Below are positions 9,288 through 17,586 of a DNA stretch of 64,000 nt, piece by piece; position 1 is the stretch's first letter, and each line of letters begins with the position of its first letter. A model generated the notes under the pieces. That model was given only the letters and a program-made list of their open reading frames with translations, did no database searches and was not told the DNA's origin. A program made the translations under genes and the position numbers. Source of the stretch: Paludibacteraceae bacterium (GTDB taxonomy: Bacteria; Bacteroidota; Bacteroidia; Bacteroidales; Paludibacteraceae); assembly GCA_017962085.1 (NCBI GenBank), contig JAGCWA010000011.1:58887-122886 (forward strand). The letters run 5' to 3'.

Positions 9288-9917
9288 ATGAAGAAGGCTC
9301 TAATCGTAATGCTGCTCATGTTGATGGGTGGATTGAATGTGCTCTTCGCCCAATCCAAAGGAGAAAAGATGGTTGGCGCTATAGTAGGGGTAGAGGTTCA
9401 GAAAGGTTATATTAAGGAAGGGGAAGTCAAGACGGAAGGCAAGCCTATCATTTATATGGAAGCCTCTCCCGCATTTTATTTTTTCCCCGTTAACAAGTTC
9501 CGCATCGGTGCACAATTAACTTTTTGGAAGAAAATCGAAAAGTATGATCATTACGATTGGTCCCTGGCCATTTTTGAGGTTGCTCCCTCTGTCTCCTATT
9601 ACATTAAGCTCGCCGAAAAGTTCCACTTCACTCCAGAAATCACCGCTGGTTTCATCCGTACGAAGCGTGTTGATGTTGATTTTCAAAACCCGGACTTCTA
9701 TGAGAAAAAAACAACCACTGTGAGATCACATGGATTTTCGTTTCATGCCATACCCGTGAAGTTCGAATTTAGGCCTGCGCAACACCTCTGCATATCCGCA
9801 AGTGTGCTCAATTTTTCTCTTCATAAGTACATAAACACTGCGATGGATAGAGAAGAGGGCGACATCTACTTTGACTTCGGAATGGCTCCAAGCGTCGGAA
9901 TCGGTTTCTATTTCTGA
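9288..9917 (+). CDS. Predicted outer-membrane beta-barrel protein
   Basis: A 209-residue exported protein. The signal peptide runs to about residue 21 (MKKALIVMLLMLMGG...LFAQ). The mature part is a series of short alternating strands with aromatic ends (IIYMEASPAFYFFPV, FRIGAQLTFW, FEVAPSVSYYIKL, FHAIPVKFEFRPA), and it finishes on a phenylalanine (GIGFYF). That pattern fits a small 8-stranded barrel of the outer-membrane-protein-like class. I do not recognise a specific family. It is transcribed alone, with its own promoter and a terminator after it. Confidence 0.75.
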   Translation: MKKALIVMLLMLMGGLNVLFAQSKGEKMVGAIVGVEVQKGYIKEGEVKTEGKPIIYMEASPAFYFFPVNKFRIGAQLTFWKKIEKYDHYDWSLAIFEVAPSVSYYIKLAEKFHFTPEITAGFIRTKRVDVDFQNPDFYEKKTTTVRSHGFSFHAIPVKFEFRPAQHLCISASVLNFSLHKYINTAMDREEGDIYFDFGMAPSVGIGFYF

Positions 9918-9963
9918 TCGCGCTTCATACTTGTCTTCGTAGACGGAGCGATGATATTGTGAA

Positions 9964-9987
9964 GGGGGAGATCGATCTTCCCCTTTT
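9964..9987 (+). terminator. Intrinsic terminator after the outer-membrane protein gene
   Basis: Near-perfect palindrome GGGGGAGATCGATCTTCCCC (9964-9983), followed by TTTT. Confidence 0.85.
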
Positions 9988-10033
9988 ATCGTATCACAAA
10001 ATTATCGTTGTTAATAATTCAAGTATGAAAAGT

Positions 10034-10065
10034 TTTGCATATACACCATCATTTATCTATTTTCG
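10034..10065 (+). promoter_or_regulatory. Bacteroidota promoter of the DksA-like gene
   Basis: TTTG (10034-10037), 20-nt spacer, TATTTTCG (10058-10065), a one-base variant of TAnnTTTG; 34 nt before the start. Confidence 0.7.
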
Positions 10066-10099
10066 CAAAAGAAAAATATAAGTTTTACTTTTAAATCTG

Positions 10100-10486
10100 A
10101 TGGATATGGCTGAGAAAACACGATATTCTGATGCGGAACTTGCTGAGTTCAAGGAACTTATACTTGAGAAGTTAGCCGCAGCCCAAAGAGACTACGAACT
10201 ACTGAAGGCCAGCTTGGCCAATATGGACGGAAACGATGTATGCGACACGTCACCTACCTTCAAGGTGTTGGAGGAGGGTGCCGAGACGATGACCAAGGAG
10301 GAGGCCGGACGTTTGGCGCAAAGGCAGATGAAGTTCATCCAGCACCTGCAGGCCGCATTGGTGCGCATTGAGAACAAAACGTATGGTATATGCCGCGAAA
10401 CGGGCAAGTTGATCCCTAAGGAGAGATTGCGCGCCGTGCCTCATGCCACATTGTGCATCGACGCGAAAAACAGCGGCGTGAAATAA
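10100..10486 (+). CDS. TraR/DksA family protein with a reduced zinc finger
   Basis: A 128-residue DksA/TraR-type regulator that in the family binds in the RNA polymerase secondary channel. The N-terminal coiled coil (residues about 10-85) is followed by the finger domain YGICRETGKLIPKERLRAVPHATLC. Only two of the four classic zinc cysteines remain, at the first and third canonical positions (GIC and TLC). The two partners read as ETG and IDA. The C-terminal alpha-helix is short. Bacteroidales homologues that I recall share this reduced finger, so it is probably functional without zinc. It precedes lspA by 70 nt. Confidence 0.88.
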   Translation: MDMAEKTRYSDAELAEFKELILEKLAAAQRDYELLKASLANMDGNDVCDTSPTFKVLEEGAETMTKEEAGRLAQRQMKFIQHLQAALVRIENKTYGICRETGKLIPKERLRAVPHATLCIDAKNSGVK

Positions 10487-10555
10487 AAAAGAAGTGAAAT
10501 TGCGGTTCGGACTTCTCTTCGGGGGGATGCTCGAATCGCTTTTTATATATAGATT

Positions 10556-11209
10556 GTGCAATCAGAACAGAAAAAGGAATTGATTTATGCTTCCGCTTTG
10601 ATCTTCGGTATCATACTGATCGATCAGATCGTGAAGTTTTACGTGAAGACGCACTTTTACTTGCATGAGAGCGTTGAGGTGACAAGTTGGTTTTTCATCC
10701 GTTTCGAGGAGAATAACGGAATCGCCTTTGGTTTGGAATTCTTCAAGGGGAACAACAAGATTATATTGACTGTCCTGAGGATCATTGCGGTGGGTGCGCT
10801 TTGCTATTACCTACGCCATGTGATATTGAAGGGGGTGAAACGGGGCTTCGTGCTCAGCATCGCCGCTGTCATCGCTGGTGCGACGGGTAATATCATTGAC
10901 TGCGTCTTCTACGGCTACTGCTTCAATTCCAGTGTGGGTCAGGTGGCTGAGTTCATGCCGGATGGCGGTGGGTACGCCCCGCTTTTCTGCGGTAGGGTGG
11001 TGGATATGCTGAAGTTCCCGCTCTTCTCCTTCACGTGGCCGGAATGGTTGCCGGTGGTGGGAGGTGACTCCTTCACCTTCTTTTCCCCTATCTTCAACTT
11101 GGCGGATTCCGCCATCACTGTGAGTGTTTTTGTCATCCTGATATTCTACAGAAACTATCTTTCGGAATCTAAGGATAATCATAACGAATCTATGGCTGAA
11201 GGGAAATGA
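10556..11209 (+). CDS. lspA: Prolipoprotein signal peptidase (signal peptidase II)
   Basis: LspA cleaves the signal peptide of prolipoproteins in the inner membrane after diacylglyceryl modification. At 217 residues it is longer than the E. coli form, as is typical in Bacteroidota. Four membrane segments are visible, with IDQIVKFYVK in the first. The conserved NNGIAFGL stretch is present, as are the two catalytic aspartates in RVVDMLKFPLF and FNLADSAITV. The start must be the GTG at 10556, because an in-frame TAG lies two codons upstream and no ATG is near. Its stop overlaps the next lipoprotein gene (ATGA). Confidence 0.95.
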   Translation: MQSEQKKELIYASALIFGIILIDQIVKFYVKTHFYLHESVEVTSWFFIRFEENNGIAFGLEFFKGNNKIILTVLRIIAVGALCYYLRHVILKGVKRGFVLSIAAVIAGATGNIIDCVFYGYCFNSSVGQVAEFMPDGGGYAPLFCGRVVDMLKFPLFSFTWPEWLPVVGGDSFTFFSPIFNLADSAITVSVFVILIFYRNYLSESKDNHNESMAEGK

Positions 11210-11559
11210 AAGGCTTGCGTGTTGTCATATTATGTGGGTTGTTGTCGCTGGTGGCTTGCTCGCCCGACTCTTCCCGTCCGATTATTCCTGAGGATAAGAT
11301 GGCGGATATCTTAATAGACCAGTACCTGGTGCAGTCCGCCGCTGTCCAACGCCCTGTCGAGAAGCCGGACAAGGTGAATTATTACTATGCCCATATCTTG
11401 GAAAAATACCATTATACGGAGGCGGAATTCGACTCGTCCGTGGTGTGGTACACTGCTCACATGGATGTGTATGAGAAGGTCTATGAGAAGGTGATGCAAA
11501 GGTTGCAGGCCATGGAGGATTCATGCATGAGTGTCGTCACCTCATCCTCCGCACAGTAG
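11206..11559 (+). CDS. DUF4296 lipoprotein
   Basis: A small lipoprotein of 117 residues with signal peptide MKGLRVVILCGLLSLVACS and lipobox cysteine at 18. The mature part carries the DUF4296 pattern: IIPEDKMADILIDQYLVQSA, then YAHILEKYHYTEAEFDSSVVWYTAH, then a C-terminal helix. Function is unknown. The family almost always follows lspA in Bacteroidota, and here it overlaps lspA by 4 nt, so the two are translationally coupled. Confidence 0.9.
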   Translation: MKGLRVVILCGLLSLVACSPDSSRPIIPEDKMADILIDQYLVQSAAVQRPVEKPDKVNYYYAHILEKYHYTEAEFDSSVVWYTAHMDVYEKVYEKVMQRLQAMEDSCMSVVTSSSAQ

Positions 11560-11579
11560 GTTTTTAGCAACGGAATACG

Positions 11580-11909
11580 ATGATCAGGGGATATTTGGCA
11601 CGTAGGGTCTACCTCTCTCCCACAAATTGGTTGCGTAACGCGCTCCTTTCCGTGGACGCTGTCGGTGACGTGTCCGTTTCTCTGTTTGACGGGGTGGAGC
11701 CTCCTGCCACGACTTTCGTGGAGGGCATTATTCTCCCTTTCGAGCCTCGGTTCGTGCGCTCTGTCTCCTTGTCGGATTACCTGTCGATGAATGAATTCCC
11801 TGCGGGGAAGAGTGCCCGCCACTATTGGTCGCTTGATTACCCCGGGCTCTTTCTCGGACATGAGACGCCTGCGGAGGAAGGCGAATGGCATGTCGCCCAA
11901 CTCTGTTAG
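11580..11909 (+). CDS. Small conserved protein of the lspA-folA interval, function unknown
   Basis: A 109-residue protein without signal peptide or membrane segment. The start (MIRGYLARRVYLSPTNWLRNALLSVDAVGDV) reads like the short N-terminal beta-sandwich strand found at the head of amidohydrolase-like proteins, and the middle (FVEGIILPFEP) is consistent with that. It is far too short to be such an enzyme. A similar small gene is often found in this spot in Bacteroidales. It ends tail-to-tail with folA, with a 4-nt overlap, so antisense overlap of the two transcripts is expected. Confidence 0.7.
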   Translation: MIRGYLARRVYLSPTNWLRNALLSVDAVGDVSVSLFDGVEPPATTFVEGIILPFEPRFVRSVSLSDYLSMNEFPAGKSARHYWSLDYPGLFLGHETPAEEGEWHVAQLC

Positions 11910-12418
11910 TCTGCCAAGTTCTCCTGTTTTTTCCTGAGATAGTTCACAAACTCGTAGTCATGGTCGTTCTTCTCGTCGGCGGAGAAACACTCCCTGGAGT
12001 ACTCTTGCCAAACGGTGTCGAGGATAGGCGGGAAGAAGGTGTCTGCCTCGGGTGACACGTGCACGCGGGTGAGGCAAAGCTTGTTGGCCAGCGGCATCAT
12101 CAGTTCATAGATTTGTCCTCCTCCCATGACGAAGATCTCCTCTTTTTTCAGGGATGGGTCGGCCTCGAGCTCGTCCAGGGAACGGATGATTTCGCAACCT
12201 GGAGCCTCCTCCTTTTTCATCGTGCGTGAGAGGATGATATTGCGTCGATTGGGCAATGGCCGGCCGATGGAGAGGTACGTGTTGCGGCCCATCAGGACGG
12301 TATGTCCCGTCGTCAGGAACTTGAAGTGCTTCATGTCTCCGGAAAGATGCCAAAGCAGTTGATTGTCTTTCCCGATGGCCAGATTGTCCGCCACGGCGGC
12401 GATGATCGTGTATTCCAT
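11906..12418 (-). CDS. folA: Dihydrofolate reductase
   Basis: DHFR reduces dihydrofolate to tetrahydrofolate with NADPH. The 170-residue protein has the usual signatures. The N-terminal MEYTIIAAVADNLAIGKDNQLLWHLSGDMKHFK includes the Trp-His/Leu active-site loop and the acidic residue of LSGDM. The NADPH-binding TVLMGRNTYLSIGRPLPNRRNIILSR and the FVMGGGQIYELMMP glycine loop follow. The C-terminal strand pair ends DYEFVNYLRK. It is transcribed alone from the minus strand behind a -7 element. Confidence 0.95.
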   Translation of the reverse strand: MEYTIIAAVADNLAIGKDNQLLWHLSGDMKHFKFLTTGHTVLMGRNTYLSIGRPLPNRRNIILSRTMKKEEAPGCEIIRSLDELEADPSLKKEEIFVMGGGQIYELMMPLANKLCLTRVHVSPEADTFFPPILDTVWQEYSRECFSADEKNDHDYEFVNYLRKKQENLAD

Positions 12419-12439
12419 ATCCTTCTTTTATCTTTTCCG

Positions 12440-12447
12440 CAAAGATA
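12440..12447 (-). promoter_or_regulatory. -7 promoter element of folA
   Basis: TATCTTTG on the minus strand, 22 nt before the folA ATG; no -33 TTTG at the expected distance. Confidence 0.6.
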
Positions 12448-12594
12448 ATACTTTCTGATGATTTCTAATTGACTTCACTCCGGGAGCGGTCCATCGTTCT
12501 TTTATGCTTTCGGGGAATGTGATATCATATAAATAGTTGATGTATAGTATTTTAGATAATCGCAACCCATAATTATTATTGCCAAAAACAGCAC

Positions 12595-12627
12595 AAAAAA
12601 GCCGACAACGCAAAAACATTGTCGGCT
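12595..12627 (-). terminator. Intrinsic terminator of the rprXY operon
   Basis: On the minus strand the stem AGCCGACAA/TTGTCGGCT (12619-12627 and 12600-12608) is followed by six T, 25 nt after the rprY stop codon. Confidence 0.92.
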
Positions 12628-12651
12628 CCCATCATCATTAACTTAAAACAT

Positions 12652-13359
12652 TTATTCACCCTTTGGCTCCTCCGGGATCACGATCTTGTACCCTTTGCCA
12701 TGCACATTGATGATCTCCACTTGAGGATCTGCCTTCAACAATTTACGTAACTTAGTGATATAGACATCCATGCTACGGGCGTTGAAATAGTTGTCGTCCA
12801 CCCAGATGGTCTTCAGGGCGCGGTTGCGCTCAAGGATGTCGTTCTTGTGCTCACAGAGCAAGGCGAGCAATTCGGACTCCTTGGTGGTCAGCTTCGTGGA
12901 CTCGCCATCGATGGTGAGGAGTTGCTTCTGGGAATCGAACGTGAACTTGCCCAACTTCTGGATAGGATCCGCCGCACCCTTCTTGCCGTTCACACGACGG
13001 AGGATCGCCTCGATACGGAGCAACAATTCCTCCATGCTGAAAGGCTTGGTGATGTAGTCGTCGGCACCGATACGGAAACCCTCGACGATATCCTCCTTGA
13101 GCGTCTTGGCGGTCAGGAAGAGGATAGGCACCTTCTCGTTCACCTGCCTGATCTCCTGCGCCAACGTGAAGCCATCCTTCTTAGGCATCATCACGTCCAG
13201 GACACACACGTCATACTTACCCGCGAAGAATGCGTTGCCACCCTCTTCGCCATCCAGCTTCAGGTCCACATCGTAGCCCTTAGCGTGCAAATACTCCCTC
13301 AGCAACATGCCAAGGTTCTCGTCGTCTTCGCACAACAGAATTTTTATCTTCTCGTCCAT
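12652..13359 (-). CDS. rprY: OmpR-family response regulator RprY
   Basis: A 235-residue DNA-binding response regulator. The receiver domain spans residues 5-120, with the acidic pocket at CEDDEN, the phosphorylated aspartate in VCVLDVMMPKKDG, and the conserved Thr and Lys in LFLTAKT and DYITKPFS. The C-terminal OmpR-type winged helix (about 135-230) ends in MDVYITKLRKLLKADPQ and VHGKGYKIV. Sequence and gene order match RprY of Bacteroides, linked there to envelope/stress and tetracycline-related regulation. It lies 20 nt after rprX and is followed by a terminator. Confidence 0.92.
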   Translation of the reverse strand: MDEKIKILLCEDDENLGMLLREYLHAKGYDVDLKLDGEEGGNAFFAGKYDVCVLDVMMPKKDGFTLAQEIRQVNEKVPILFLTAKTLKEDIVEGFRIGADDYITKPFSMEELLLRIEAILRRVNGKKGAADPIQKLGKFTFDSQKQLLTIDGESTKLTTKESELLALLCEHKNDILERNRALKTIWVDDNYFNARSMDVYITKLRKLLKADPQVEIINVHGKGYKIVIPEEPKGE

Positions 13360-13379
13360 ATCTTATCTCGTCTTTTAAA

Positions 13380-14912
13380 TTAAATATTTTTCTTAATAGG
13401 AATCTCAATGATAAACTTCGTGCCCTTCTCGTACTCGCTCTCCACCCGTATCGTGCCGCGATGGTCGGTGACCACCTTCTTCACGTAGGCCAAGCCTAAG
13501 CCGAATCCCTTCACGTTATGCACGCTGCCCGTCGGCACGCGGTAGAACTTGTCGAAGATGCGTTTCAAGTTCGATTTCTTGATACCGATACCGTTGTCCT
13601 CCACCGAGATGCAGAGCTTGCCATGCTCGTTCCACGTCCTGATCCGCAGCACCAATGGTCCTTTGCTGTACTTCACCGCATTGTCCATTAGGTTGTAGAT
13701 GATGTTGGTGAAATGGATCTCGTCCACCATCGTCTCGGAATCCTCCGCATCGAGCTCCGTCTGGATGTCTCCGCCCGTGTTCTGCACCTTCAGGGCGAAG
13801 TTGCCGGCGATGGTGAGGATGAGGTCGTCGATGTCCATCAGCTCCAGTTTCAGGGCCGAGCTCTCTTTCTCGAAGATGGACATCTGTAGCACCTTGTCGA
13901 TTTGGCGGGTCAGACGTTTCGTCTCGTCGCTGATGGTCTTGGAGAGTTGGTCCACCATGCTCTTCGACTTCGAAATGGAGTCGTCGTTCAGCATCTGCGC
14001 GGCGAGCGAGATGGTGGAGACCGGTGTCTTCAGCTCATGCGTCATGTTGTTCATGAAGTCCGTTCGCATCTCGGAGAGTTGCTTCTGCCGGGAGATGATC
14101 ACCAAGGAGAATACGAAGGTGAACAACAGTATAAGCGTGAAGAGGATCGATACGTAAAAGATCTGGTTCGACCCTAAGTACCTCGCCTTGGAGGGGGTAT
14201 AGACCTTCAGCATGTTGGAGGTCGGTGCGGGGTCGTTCGGGAAGAGCAGCTGCGTGTAGCACACCATGTCCTTAGGGCTCCATCCATCCTCCTCGAAGCT
14301 GCCGCTGCTGTAGATCTCGCGTCCCTCCTTGTTCACGACACTGTAGTAGTACTTCAGTTCGCCCAGTCCGTTGTTGTCCAGCTCGCGGTCGACGAGCTCG
14401 TTCAGCTTCTGGAAGTCGATGCGCTCCTCGATCGGTTTCACGTAGGTCTCGCTCAGCAGGCGGACCAGGATGTCATCCAGCAAGGCCCTGCTCTGCAGGA
14501 AGCGTTCCTTGAGTTTGTTCTGGATGATGCGGGAGGACTCCTCGATGGAGTTCATGCCATGCTTCATGGAGATGAAGACTGTAGGGCGTACCCGCACGCA
14601 CGAGTTGAAGGAGGAATCCGCCCGTTGGCTGATATTGTTCATCTGTCCGTTCATCGGCAGGGGAGCGGGCCCCGGCTTCGTGGTGATGCGGGTCTTGGAA
14701 GAAGGGACCGCCAAGTTCTTGTTCAGGTATTGGAGCGTCTCCTCCTCCTCCAATAGGCGGGCCACCTCGTAAAGGCTACGTTTCACGGCCTCACCGAACT
14801 GCTCCTCGCGCATCTCGGCCGTGGAGCGAATGTAGTAAGACTGGAGAAATATCAATCCCAAGAATGAAATCGACATTACAATACCCAATAATATGATCGT
14901 CGTCTTCTTCAT
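13380..14912 (-). CDS. rprX: Sensor histidine kinase RprX
   Basis: A 510-residue membrane sensor kinase partnering with RprY. I start it at ATG 14912 (MKKTTIILLGIVMSISFLG), since the six codons above would cover the promoter. Membrane helix 1 is at about residues 7-27 and a periplasmic sensor region follows to about 240. Helix 2 (FYVSILFTLILLFTFVFSLVII) leads into the HisKA domain with phospho-acceptor histidine in NNMTHELKTPVSTIS. The HATPase domain has N box NIIYNLMDNAVKYS, then VEDNGIGI and GFGLGLAYVK. The -7 box ends 5 nt before this ATG, so the transcript may be leaderless. Confidence 0.91.
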   Translation of the reverse strand: MKKTTIILLGIVMSISFLGLIFLQSYYIRSTAEMREEQFGEAVKRSLYEVARLLEEEETLQYLNKNLAVPSSKTRITTKPGPAPLPMNGQMNNISQRADSSFNSCVRVRPTVFISMKHGMNSIEESSRIIQNKLKERFLQSRALLDDILVRLLSETYVKPIEERIDFQKLNELVDRELDNNGLGELKYYYSVVNKEGREIYSSGSFEEDGWSPKDMVCYTQLLFPNDPAPTSNMLKVYTPSKARYLGSNQIFYVSILFTLILLFTFVFSLVIISRQKQLSEMRTDFMNNMTHELKTPVSTISLAAQMLNDDSISKSKSMVDQLSKTISDETKRLTRQIDKVLQMSIFEKESSALKLELMDIDDLILTIAGNFALKVQNTGGDIQTELDAEDSETMVDEIHFTNIIYNLMDNAVKYSKGPLVLRIRTWNEHGKLCISVEDNGIGIKKSNLKRIFDKFYRVPTGSVHNVKGFGLGLAYVKKVVTDHRGTIRVESEYEKGTKFIIEIPIKKNI

Positions 14913-14917
14913 CGACG

Positions 14918-14925
14918 CAAATATA
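14918..14925 (-). promoter_or_regulatory. -7 promoter element of rprXY, very close to the start codon
   Basis: TATATTTG on the minus strand with only 5 nt between its last base and the ATG of rprX. Since Bacteroidota transcription starts a few bases after this box, little or no 5' leader would remain. Confidence 0.6.
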
Positions 14926-15009
14926 AACAAACGATTTTAACATTTCGCGTGGCTTAACTTTATTTAATAAATAGGGGGGCAAATGGGCGGTAAAATGTGA
15001 AAAAAAGAG

Positions 15010-15017
15010 TAAATTTG
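15010..15017 (+). promoter_or_regulatory. -7 promoter element of the antiporter gene
   Basis: TAAATTTG, 99 nt upstream of the antiporter start; it points away from the rprX promoter, so this is a divergent promoter region. Confidence 0.6.
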
Positions 15018-15116
15018 CATGAGGTGAATTATAAAATTCGCTAAATTTACATAGCAGACAAAACCATAGGGTTTGGAAAATATCCATAAACCCCACCATA
15101 AGAGGAAGATAGCATA

Positions 15117-17432
15117 ATGGAGAATATACCATCGATACTGGCGGATTTAGCACTGATACTTATATCAGGTGGCGTCATGACCATTCTATTCAAATGGTTG
15201 AAGCAGCCGGTCGTATTAGGGTATATCGTGGCGGGATTTCTCATCAGCTCGCAGATCTCCCTGACGCCTACCATCTCCGGCACCTCCGACATCGGTACTT
15301 GGGCGGACATCGGCGTCATCTTCCTGCTCTTCTGCCTCGGTTTGGACTTCAGTTTCAAGAAATTGATCAAAGTGGGTCAGACGTCCGCCATCGCGGCCAT
15401 CACCATCATCACCTTCATGATCCTATTAGGATTCCTCGTGGGTGTTTCCCTAGGCTGGGGCATCTCCAACAGCCTGCTCTTAGGCGGTATGATCTCCATG
15501 TCATCCACCGCCATCATCATCAAAGCGTTCGACGATATGGGGCTGCGCAACCAGTCCTACACCCGTTACGTCTTCGGTATCCTCATCGTGGAGGACCTTA
15601 TCGCCATCCTCCTGATGGTGCTCATCTCCACCTTGGCAGTCAGCAAGACATTCGAGGGGGAAAGCCTCATCATGGCCATCCTGAAACTGATCTTCTTCCT
15701 GGTCGTTTGGCTGATAGGCGGCATCTATTTCATCCCAATCATCCTACGGAAGGCGAAGAAAGTGCTGAACGACGAGACATTATTGGTCTTCTCCCTGGGC
15801 TTGTGCTTCGGCATGGTGCTCTTCGCGAAGATAGTGGGATTCTCCTCCGCGCTAGGTGCGTTCGTCATGGGCTCCATCCTGGCGGAGACATTGGAGGCGG
15901 AAAAGATTGAGCGGTTGGTGCGCCCTCTGAAGGACACCTTCGGCGCCATCTTCTTCGTGTCGGTCGGCATGATGGTGGACTTCGCCGTCATCACGCAGTA
16001 CATTGTGCCGATCATCATCATCACCTTGGCGATCATCTTCGGACAGATCATCTTCGGCACCTGCGGTCTGCTCTTGGCCAACCAGCCTCTGAAGACCGCC
16101 ATCCAGTCGGGCTTCTGCCTCACGCAAATCGGTGAGTTCGCCTTCATCATCGCCATGTTGGGTATCAACCTCAAGGTCATCGACCCATTCATCTACCCTG
16201 TCATCGTGGCGGTGTCGGTCATCACGATCTTCCTCACACCCTACATCATGCGGTTCTCGGAGCCGGCCTACAACTTCATATCGTCCCACATGCCCGAGTC
16301 ATGGGCGAACGCCATCGAACGACGTTCCATCTCAGGGAAGTCCGCACATGTGCAAAACGTATGGTACAGCCTGCTGTCGCAGATTATCCGAATCATATTC
16401 ATTTATTCGGTGCTGACCATCGCCATCGAATTGCTCTCTATCAAATACTTCATACCGTTCGTCACCAGCAAGATCGAGGGATATTGGGGCGCCATCGTGG
16501 GTGCGGGTATCACCATCCTGATCATCTCCCCTCTGTTGCGCGCGATGGTGGCGAAGAAAAACCATTCGTTGGAGTATAAATATCTCTGGAAGACAAGCAA
16601 ATACAACCATGCGCCGTTGCTGGCCACCATCCTGCTCCGTTTCTTCCTCGCCGCCACCTTCGTCTATTTCATACTGCTGAAGACGGCGGAACTGATGGAA
16701 ATCAACACGGGGTTCCTCTTCATCGCGGCATTCGTCATTTGCGCCGCCATCATCATCGTCTTGATGCTGCGGTCCAGACGTATCAAGCTCTACTCCATCA
16801 CGTTGGAGCGTAAATTCATGCACAACCTCAACTCGAGGGAATATGAGGAGAAAAAGAAAACAAGAGCGAAGGAGGTCTTCGGCAAAAAAGAACTGGCCAA
16901 GAGCCTTTCCGCGCATGACCTACACTTGGTCGACTTCGAAGTGCCTCAGTTCTCGAAGGTGATAGGGTATACCCTAAGGAGAATGAATTTCCATCAGAAG
17001 CACGGCGTCTATGTGGTCTCCATCATGCGAGGCAAGCAACGCATCAACATCCCTTCGGCGGAGGAGGTCATCTTCCCGTTCGACAAGCTGCTCGTGCTTG
17101 GCACCGACGAACAACTGAAATCGTTCAACGAAACCTTGAACACCAACAACGAGGCGTGGGTGCGCGACACGAAGAACACCGGCGTCGTCATCGAGCAGTT
17201 CCAAATCTCCGAGAAATCCACCTTGGCGGGGAAATCCATCAGCCAGTCCGGCATCAAGGAACACTCCAAGTGTATGGTCGTCGGCATAGAGCATGAGGGC
17301 GTAACCACCATGAACCCGTCCCCTAATACTGTCATCGAGCAGGGCGACTTCATCTGGATCGTGGGCGAGGCCCAGAAGATTCAGGAGCTGATGAAAAATT
17401 GCGAATCCATCTACGTGTTGGACCAGCAGTAA
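15117..17432 (+). CDS. CPA2-type cation:proton antiporter (KefB-like) with C-terminal TrkA-C domains
   Basis: A 771-residue inner-membrane protein. Residues about 5-385 form the Na+/H+ exchanger fold of about 12 helices, with the family stretches PVVLGYIVAGFLI, FLLFCLGLDFSFK and FGAIFFVSVGMMVDF. Four or so extra helices follow (about 415-560). A cytosolic region then holds two TrkA-C-like RCK modules (about 610-690 and 700-771; VIGYTLRRMNF, STLAGKSISQSGIKEHS, IEQGDFIWIVGEAQ). There is no nucleotide-binding TrkA-N domain. It should move K+ or Na+ against H+ in pH/osmotic control; the ion is not deducible. Confidence 0.88.
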   Translation: MENIPSILADLALILISGGVMTILFKWLKQPVVLGYIVAGFLISSQISLTPTISGTSDIGTWADIGVIFLLFCLGLDFSFKKLIKVGQTSAIAAITIITFMILLGFLVGVSLGWGISNSLLLGGMISMSSTAIIIKAFDDMGLRNQSYTRYVFGILIVEDLIAILLMVLISTLAVSKTFEGESLIMAILKLIFFLVVWLIGGIYFIPIILRKAKKVLNDETLLVFSLGLCFGMVLFAKIVGFSSALGAFVMGSILAETLEAEKIERLVRPLKDTFGAIFFVSVGMMVDFAVITQYIVPIIIITLAIIFGQIIFGTCGLLLANQPLKTAIQSGFCLTQIGEFAFIIAMLGINLKVIDPFIYPVIVAVSVITIFLTPYIMRFSEPAYNFISSHMPESWANAIERRSISGKSAHVQNVWYSLLSQIIRIIFIYSVLTIAIELLSIKYFIPFVTSKIEGYWGAIVGAGITILIISPLLRAMVAKKNHSLEYKYLWKTSKYNHAPLLATILLRFFLAATFVYFILLKTAELMEINTGFLFIAAFVICAAIIIVLMLRSRRIKLYSITLERKFMHNLNSREYEEKKKTRAKEVFGKKELAKSLSAHDLHLVDFEVPQFSKVIGYTLRRMNFHQKHGVYVVSIMRGKQRINIPSAEEVIFPFDKLLVLGTDEQLKSFNETLNTNNEAWVRDTKNTGVVIEQFQISEKSTLAGKSISQSGIKEHSKCMVVGIEHEGVTTMNPSPNTVIEQGDFIWIVGEAQKIQELMKNCESIYVLDQQ

Positions 17433-17529
17433 AGGGCTTCCAAATCTCCTAAAATATCAACTCTTAACCTCTAATTCTTAACCAAAAAGGGAGGTTATAG
17501 CTCCATGTGTCAATTCTATAATTATAGGG

Positions 17530-17560
17530 TTGGCATTTTCGTTTTTTATATCTAATTTTG
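17530..17560 (+). promoter_or_regulatory. Bacteroidota promoter of the activase/dehydratase fusion gene
   Basis: TTG (17530-17532), 20-nt spacer, TAATTTTG (17553-17560); 26 nt before the start codon. Confidence 0.72.
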
Positions 17561-17586
17561 CAAATATTTTCACGTAAGATATTTTT

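Noticed and set aside
12428-12619. 63-codon minus-strand frame upstream of folA
   Set aside because: It contains the rprXY terminator hairpin and the folA promoter region; not coding.
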